Shown: positions 59,462 through 64,000 of the stretch, in pieces | Layout: each line of letters opens with the position of its first letter | Numbering within the stretch: the first letter of the stretch is position 1 | NCBI GenBank assembly: GCA_020848275.1 | Contig: JADLAK010000058.1 | Span: forward strand, 1 to 64,000 | Direction of reading: 5' to 3' | Length of the DNA: 64,000 nt | Source: Planctomycetota bacterium | GTDB taxonomy: Bacteria; Planctomycetota; UBA8742; UBA2392 | Notes under the pieces: generated by a model | Told to the model about the DNA's origin: nothing | What the model saw: the letters and a program-made list of their open reading frames with translations, nothing else | Database searches by the model: none | Position numbers and translations under genes: made by a program

Positions 59462-60412
59462 ATGCACTTGGAGAAGCTGCAGATCGATAACCGAACAGTC
59501 GGTACTATCCGAATGGCCGATTCCGTTCGTCGCATTCAAATGTATGCCGCTGTAGATGGCGCGACTATGACCCTGCCCTACCAATTGTCGTTTGCATTCG
59601 CTGGCCCATCTCTCCCCAAACCGATCGAAGGTGAAACCCACCTTAAGCGTGAGGTGTGGGTTGAGGTGGATTTCACTGCGACAATGCGTGGCCGCCCCCG
59701 TGGGCAAGACATCTTCCTCGACCGGTTCTGCGAACGCCGCCGTTACCACGTAACGATGGAAGGCGGAAACGAAACAGGTGCTGAGATGAAGTTCCATCTG
59801 TCAACAAATTCATTGCTTCGCGCAGAGGAGCTTAGAGGCGAAGACGACATGGAGCTTAACGTTGCTGGCAATCTCAATTTTGAAGAGCGAGTTTGTCGCA
59901 ATGATGGAGTGCTACTTTGGTGCAAGAGTTCGTCTGCTTACATAAATCGGTGGGACGTTCAAATTAGTGCGCGCGAGTGGTTAGGGCACCTGAACCGTGC
60001 CGAACTCAAAAAGGCAGTCCTTGTTGAATTCCCGCTTGCAGGAAAACAACCACCGGAATTTGCGAAGTTTGAAGAACAACTGGAGCGTGCTCAGGCGGCG
60101 TACGACCAACACGATTGGAACGAAAGCGCGAGACTCCTCAGAGAAGTCCTACTTACGTGGCGTGCAGTCGATGAGGCTTCTTGCCCTAAGTGGGATGAAG
60201 AACGGAAAAGGCTTGCTGACAAAAAGGTTGAAGAAGTCTCCGCAAAAGAGTGTCTTTGGCTTTTGCGATACTGGGTGTTGCGCTTGTCGCACAAACTAAC
60301 CCATCGGGACAACAAAGCCGTTACGAAGACTGAAGCTTCCACGCTGTTAGCCACCACAATCAACTTGGCTAACTTGCTGCCGTGGCACGAAGTTGGCGCA
60401 GGAGAACAATGA
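59462..60412 (+). CDS. Orphan hypothetical protein, lower GC than neighbours
   Basis: A 316-residue soluble protein that I do not recognise. The ATG at 59462 (MHLEKLQIDNRTVGTIRM) follows GGGAGA. The first 180 residues alternate charged and aromatic strands (LKREVWVEVDFTATMRGRP, RCERRRYHVT-like basic patches). The last 130 are helical with Trp/Leu repeats (EEQLERAQAAYDQHDWNES, TPR-like, and ECLWLLRYWVLRLSHKLTH). Codon use is clearly more AT-rich than the flanking genes, with many A/T third positions, which suggests recent transfer. It is isolated between two hairpins, opposite a methyltransferase. Function unknown. Confidence 0.7.
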   Translation: MHLEKLQIDNRTVGTIRMADSVRRIQMYAAVDGATMTLPYQLSFAFAGPSLPKPIEGETHLKREVWVEVDFTATMRGRPRGQDIFLDRFCERRRYHVTMEGGNETGAEMKFHLSTNSLLRAEELRGEDDMELNVAGNLNFEERVCRNDGVLLWCKSSSAYINRWDVQISAREWLGHLNRAELKKAVLVEFPLAGKQPPEFAKFEEQLERAQAAYDQHDWNESARLLREVLLTWRAVDEASCPKWDEERKRLADKKVEEVSAKECLWLLRYWVLRLSHKLTHRDNKAVTKTEASTLLATTINLANLLPWHEVGAGEQ

Positions 60413-60458
60413 ACCAACTCCGACGTTCTAGGATCGGCTTTGTTTATTATTCCTAATC

Positions 60459-60482
60459 GGCTTGGGTGGGGAAACCCAAGCC
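60459..60482. terminator. Hairpin between convergent genes
   Basis: GGCTTGGGT, loop GGGGAA, ACCCAAGCC: a perfect 9-bp stem between the orphan gene and the methyltransferase. T-tracts are weak on both sides. Confidence 0.6.
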
Positions 60483-60503
60483 ACGTCTGAGTCACCGGTA
60501 TTT

Positions 60504-61553
60504 CTACGCCTTGGCTTCCAGCACGATGTTAAACGGCGTCTGCGTTGCGCGGCGGAACTTCGTAAAGCCGCCGCCCTTCACAACAACGTCTTTCAACTTT
60601 GCTTCGCCGGCCTGTGCGCCAAGCGCCGGGCCGTTGTGCGCCAGCGACGCAGGCACGCATACCAGCGTTGAAGCGCCGTAGTACACTCGACCGACGGGGT
60701 TGTGGTTCTTCTCGGCGCTGTCCTCGGCAAAGGGCTCGACGATCATCCACGTGCCGTCCTTGTTCAGCGATTGCAGCACGTGCCTGGACGCCCCGACAGG
60801 GTCGCCCATGTCGTGCAGGCAGTCGAAGCATGCCACCAAATCGTACTTGCCCTTAAAATCCGTCGACTTCGCGACCTCGAAGGTGGTGTTGTTCACCCCG
60901 GCGGCCTTGGCGCGCTGTTTGGCGGTTTCAACTGACGGCGCGTGGTAGTCGATACCGACAAACTTCGATTTCGGAAACGCCTTGGCCATCAGGATTGTGC
61001 TGGCGCCATGGCCGCAACCGACGTCGGCGACGGCAGCGCCGGCCTTGAGTTTGGTCTCGACGCCTTCGAGCGCGGGAATCCAGCTCGATATCAGGTGCGC
61101 ATTGTAGCTCGGGCGGAAGAAACGCTCGGTGCCGTGGAACAGGCACGGGTGATGTTCGCCCCAATCCATGCCCTTGCCGGTCTTGAAGTTCTCGACGGCC
61201 TTGGGCTGCGCCATCCACGCCGCCATCATCACGTCATACGCGCCGGGGAGATAAACCGGGCTGTCCGGGTTGGCAAGGCAGAACGCGGCCTCCTCGGACA
61301 TCGTGAACTTCTGCGATTTCGGGTCGTACGAGAGGTAGCCGCTCGCCGCCTGGTTGTTGCACCATTCGCGGATGTAGCGTTCGTTCGTTTCGGTCTTCCT
61401 GGCGAGTTCCGCCGCCGTCAGCGAACCCTGCGCCAGCGCCTTGTACAGGCCGAGCTGGTCGCCGATCAGCACCAGTGGCCCGCTGACCGACGCGCCGATG
61501 TCTCCCAGTGCCTTGCCAATAAATTCGTTAAGCTTGGTTTCGTCCACTGCCAT
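60504..61553 (-). CDS. SAM-dependent methyltransferase with winged-helix N terminus
   Basis: A 349-residue class I methyltransferase. The SAM-binding motif I is VADVGCGHGASTILMAKAF near residue 180. KFVGIDYHAPSVETAKQRA (motif II with the acidic ribose ligand), FDCLHDMGDP (motif IV) and WMIVEPFAED follow. The N-terminal 100 residues form a dimerising winged-helix-like domain (LGLYKALAQGSLTAAELARK, ERYIREWCNNQAASGYLSYD), as in the Rv2258c-like group and O-methyltransferases. Substrate unknown. RBS AAGGAGA precedes the ATG. Confidence 0.85.
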   Translation of the reverse strand: MAVDETKLNEFIGKALGDIGASVSGPLVLIGDQLGLYKALAQGSLTAAELARKTETNERYIREWCNNQAASGYLSYDPKSQKFTMSEEAAFCLANPDSPVYLPGAYDVMMAAWMAQPKAVENFKTGKGMDWGEHHPCLFHGTERFFRPSYNAHLISSWIPALEGVETKLKAGAAVADVGCGHGASTILMAKAFPKSKFVGIDYHAPSVETAKQRAKAAGVNNTTFEVAKSTDFKGKYDLVACFDCLHDMGDPVGASRHVLQSLNKDGTWMIVEPFAEDSAEKNHNPVGRVYYGASTLVCVPASLAHNGPALGAQAGEAKLKDVVVKGGGFTKFRRATQTPFNIVLEAKA

Positions 61554-61614
61554 GGCCGTCTCCTTGCATAGAGAAAGTTGTGCGGAAACTTTACGATAGC
61601 CCTTGTTTTGGCAC

Positions 61615-61642
61615 AGAATCCGATTTTGAAATCTTTGGTCAA
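61615..61642 (-). promoter_or_regulatory. Candidate promoter of the methyltransferase
   Basis: Minus strand TTGACC (61637-61642), 16-base spacer, GATTCT (61615-61620), with the ATG about 60 bases downstream. Confidence 0.4.
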
Positions 61643-61677
61643 GAAGTTGCCGTCATCCAACCGCACAAGACGCCCAA

Positions 61678-62373
61678 ATGAAATTTCTTCCCAAAGTTCA
61701 GGCGGCGTCGGGGGCGGTGTTCGCCTTCTTTCTCGTCCTGCATCTGGCGACAACCGCGTCCGCCGCAACGGGCATCGCCGGTTTCGACAATACACTGATT
61801 ACCCTGCGCAGTGTTTACCGGCCGAATATCGCCGTCGAACTCATACTCATCGGCGTGCCGCTGGCGGTGCATGCGGTTTGCGCGCTGGTGCAGATGGGGC
61901 GGCGGTTCAAGACGCGGCCCAACCCCAAGCCCCATTGGCACATTCGCGTACATCGCTGGACGGGCTATTACCTGCTGGTCGTGATCATCGGCCACGTCTT
62001 TGCCACGCGCATCATGCCCCTTTTCGGCGCAGGACCGACCGCCACGGGCAGCGCCGATTTTTCGTATCTCGCGTATTCGTTAGTGCACTGGCCGGCGTTC
62101 TTCTACCCCTACTACATCCTGCTGGGATTCTGCGGCGCGGTGCACATGTGCCTTGGAGTGGGCATAGCCGCCCGCGTGCTCACACCAAAACTGGCCGCCA
62201 AGTTGCCCGTGCAGAAGATTTCAACGGCGCTCGCGGCAGTTTGCGGAGTCATCGCGGTCATCGGGGTTTTGTTCATCCTGAGCAACGCTTGGCACGCCGA
62301 CCGCTCGCGCTTTGCCGAATACGACGCGGTCTACGACAAGTTCATGCCGTTCATGAAGCCGCTGAATCACTAG
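61678..62373 (+). CDS. Cytochrome-b-like membrane protein (SdhC/FrdC-like)
   Basis: A 231-residue membrane protein with about five helices. Histidines sit inside or at the ends of helices: FFLVLHLATT, PLAVHAVCALV, VHRWTGYYLLVVIIGHVFATR and GAVHMCLGVG. This arrangement fits a diheme quinone-reactive cytochrome b of the succinate dehydrogenase/fumarate reductase type. No flavoprotein or iron-sulfur subunit is adjacent, so the partner is unproven. The ATG at 61678 is well placed 125 bases from the divergent methyltransferase. Its TAG stop overlaps the opposite stop of the cysteine desulfurase by 4 bases. Confidence 0.65.
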   Translation: MKFLPKVQAASGAVFAFFLVLHLATTASAATGIAGFDNTLITLRSVYRPNIAVELILIGVPLAVHAVCALVQMGRRFKTRPNPKPHWHIRVHRWTGYYLLVVIIGHVFATRIMPLFGAGPTATGSADFSYLAYSLVHWPAFFYPYYILLGFCGAVHMCLGVGIAARVLTPKLAAKLPVQKISTALAAVCGVIAVIGVLFILSNAWHADRSRFAEYDAVYDKFMPFMKPLNH

Positions 62374-63995
62374 CGAATGTTGAGGATGCGGCGCAGCGAC
62401 GCGATCAGGGCGTCGATGTCTTCGCAGGTGTTGTACAGTGCAATCGACGGCCGCACGCTGCTCTCGACGCCGAAGCGGCGCAGGATCGGCTGGGCGCAGT
62501 GATGGCCGGCGCGCACGGCAATGCCGTCTTTGTCGAGCGCGACGCCGATGTCTTCGCTGCGCATGGAACTCGACACAAACGAAACCACGCCCGCGCGTTC
62601 TTCCGGGTTGCCCAGGATTCTGATGGGCAGCGTGCGCAGACCCTTGAGCAGATAATCCATCAACTCGTGCTCGTAGCGCGCGATGTTTTCCATGCCGATG
62701 CTGTCGAGATAATCGATCGCGGCGCCCAGGCCGACGGCGTCAGCGATGCTGCCGGTGCCCGCCTCGAAGCGGCCGGGCGCGGGCTGGTAGATCGTGCGGT
62801 CAAACGTCACGTCGGCGATCATGTTGCCGCCGCCCTGCCACGGCGGCGCGGCCTCAAGCACTTCCTGCTTGCCGAACAATACGCCGATACCCGTGGGCGC
62901 AAATACCTTGTGGCCCGAGAACACATACCAGTCGCAATCCAGCGCCTGCACGTCCGTGCGCATGTGCTGGATCGACTGCGCGCCGTCGATCAACACCTTG
63001 GCGCCGAAACGATGCGCGATCTCGACCATCTGTGCGGCGGGCGTGACTGTGCCCAGCGCGTTGGAGACTTGCGTGAACGCGACGAGCTTGGTGCGCGGGC
63101 CCATCAGTTGTTCGTAGGCGCTCAGGATGACCTGGCCGCGGTCGTCGACGGGCGCGACCTTGAGTTTGGCGCCCACCGCCTGGCACAACATCTGCCACGG
63201 CACGATGTTGGCGTGATGTTCGAGGTGCGTGACGACGATTTCGTCGTCCTTGCCGACGCGCTGCCTGCCCCAGCTTTTGGCGACGAGGTTGATCGCTTCG
63301 GTCGCGCCGCGCACGAACACAATTTCCTTGGCGCTGCGCGCATTCAAAAATTTGCGCGTCTTCTCGCGCGCGGCTTCGTAGGCATCGGTCGCGCGGCCGG
63401 CCAGTGTGTGGGCGGCGCGATGGATGTTCGAGTTCTCCGTCTCATAGAAGCGCGAAATGCGGTCGATCACGCTCTGCGGCTTCTGGCTTGTCGCGCCGTT
63501 GTCGAGCCACACCAAGCGTTTGCCGTGCACGCGCTGGTTCAAAATCGGGAAGTCGCGGCGTACAGCTTCAACGTCAAAGGGCGCCAGCGGCAGGTTCAAC
63601 TTCGGCACGCCGCCATCTTGTTTCTTGGGGTCGACGTCTTCGCGTGCTTGCTTAAAAGCTTCACGAAGCTCGTCGCCGCCTTTGTTCGCGGCCTTGCGCG
63701 TTTCAAGCGAAACGCCCGCGGCGCGGAACGCCTCGTCCATGAAATACAGACCCGCATCGCCCGTACCCGCCGGCGGGCGCGTGAAATCGTCCAGCGACAG
63801 GTCCTGCACCGGCGGCATAGTAAACTTCGAGTTCAAAATCGGCGGATTGGCCGCCGGCGCCTTGTCTTTAACCGCGACGTTGTCGGTCTTCGGCACTGCC
63901 GTCGGCATTTTCGGCATTGCGGGCATGCCCAAGCCGCCCAGGAAGTAAAACGGAGCGTCCGCGTTCATCGCCGACGCCTGCGTGAAATCGGGCAC
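62370..63995 (-). CDS. sufS: SufS-type cysteine desulfurase with encapsulin-cargo-like extension
   Basis: PLP enzyme that takes sulfur from cysteine as an enzyme persulfide. The catalytic domain from about residue 139 (FDVEAVRRDFPILNQ) has WLDNGATSQKPQSVI, THLEHHANIVPWQ and VLIDGAQSIQHM. The PLP Lys is about 363 in FSGHKVF, and the catalytic Cys about 500 in VRAGHHCAQP. The first 138 residues are Pro/Ala/Lys-rich and mostly disordered, with two short aromatic motifs, PFYFLGG and GLYFMDE. This is the layout of cysteine desulfurases loaded into family 2A encapsulin shells. The 5' end lies at the window edge: 63995 is a GTG and the frame is still open there, so the protein may begin earlier. Confidence 0.88.
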   Translation of the reverse strand: MPDFTQASAMNADAPFYFLGGLGMPAMPKMPTAVPKTDNVAVKDKAPAANPPILNSKFTMPPVQDLSLDDFTRPPAGTGDAGLYFMDEAFRAAGVSLETRKAANKGGDELREAFKQAREDVDPKKQDGGVPKLNLPLAPFDVEAVRRDFPILNQRVHGKRLVWLDNGATSQKPQSVIDRISRFYETENSNIHRAAHTLAGRATDAYEAAREKTRKFLNARSAKEIVFVRGATEAINLVAKSWGRQRVGKDDEIVVTHLEHHANIVPWQMLCQAVGAKLKVAPVDDRGQVILSAYEQLMGPRTKLVAFTQVSNALGTVTPAAQMVEIAHRFGAKVLIDGAQSIQHMRTDVQALDCDWYVFSGHKVFAPTGIGVLFGKQEVLEAAPPWQGGGNMIADVTFDRTIYQPAPGRFEAGTGSIADAVGLGAAIDYLDSIGMENIARYEHELMDYLLKGLRTLPIRILGNPEERAGVVSFVSSSMRSEDIGVALDKDGIAVRAGHHCAQPILRRFGVESSVRPSIALYNTCEDIDALIASLRRILNIR

Positions 63996-64000
63996 GTCAA

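Overview
The window is a GC-rich (roughly 60 percent), gene-dense bacterial chromosome segment with no rRNA, tRNA, CRISPR array or recognisable transposase. A single SecD-SecF fusion with a very large SecF periplasmic insert, a PilM-type pilus locus beside nusA-infB, beta-helix-like secreted proteins with an IWDG...NW start and a Cys-TM-Arg C-terminal signal, and abundant intergenic hairpin repeats all fit the Planctomycetota or a related PVC lineage. This is inference: no phylogenetic marker was compared.

Layout. 121-5281: diguanylate cyclase, lipA, a small cargo-like gene bracketed by inverted repeats, a molybdopterin oxidoreductase operon with a downstream remnant of its own 3' end, and two tandem GNAT acetyltransferases. 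5418-25076: the most distinctive region, a tandem array of six paralogous secreted proteins (330 to 1428 residues), five of them followed by a strong hairpin terminator and the smallest by a weaker one. All end with a Gly-rich stretch, a Cys exactly 30 or 31 residues from the C terminus, a hydrophobic helix and basic residues, which looks like a protein-sorting signal. 25137-29510: an aldehyde-dehydrogenase-like protein lacking both catalytic residues, a divergent carbamoyltransferase and pdxJ. 29671-50975: a 21-kb run on the minus strand. In transcription order it holds asparaginase, coaB, FAH hydrolase, family 4 uracil-DNA glycosylase, pilM and two pilus-associated membrane proteins, nusA, infB, yajC, a small membrane protein, secDF, chorismate mutase, tyrA and a coiled-coil protein. 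51165-63995: threonine aldolase, a four-repeat secreted protein, a MoeB/ThiF enzyme, a CDP-alcohol phosphatidyltransferase, PII, a response regulator behind a sigma-54-type promoter, groES-groEL, an AT-richer orphan gene, a methyltransferase, a cytochrome-b-like membrane protein and an N-terminally extended SufS that resembles encapsulin cargo.

The second major observation is intergenic. Four loci carry the same architecture: tandem heptamers, a 14-36 nt loop, then four heptamers in inverted orientation. The heptamer sequence differs at each locus (GATAGC, AGGT, GTCCG and TTGGG types), and a fifth locus uses hexamers. Three arms abut or overlap start or stop codons. Other palindromic elements include a REP-like pair with CAGAGCCC ends, of which one copy encodes the C-terminal tail of a phosphatidyltransferase, and a 166-bp palindrome whose two ends supply the stop codons of both convergent flanking genes.

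Regulatory signals that can be read directly include a near-consensus sigma-70 promoter followed at once by an attenuator in the nusA leader, a good sigma-70 promoter before the four-repeat protein, and a sigma-54 -24/-12 promoter between PII and the response regulator. All functions are assigned from sequence reading alone; no database search was run.
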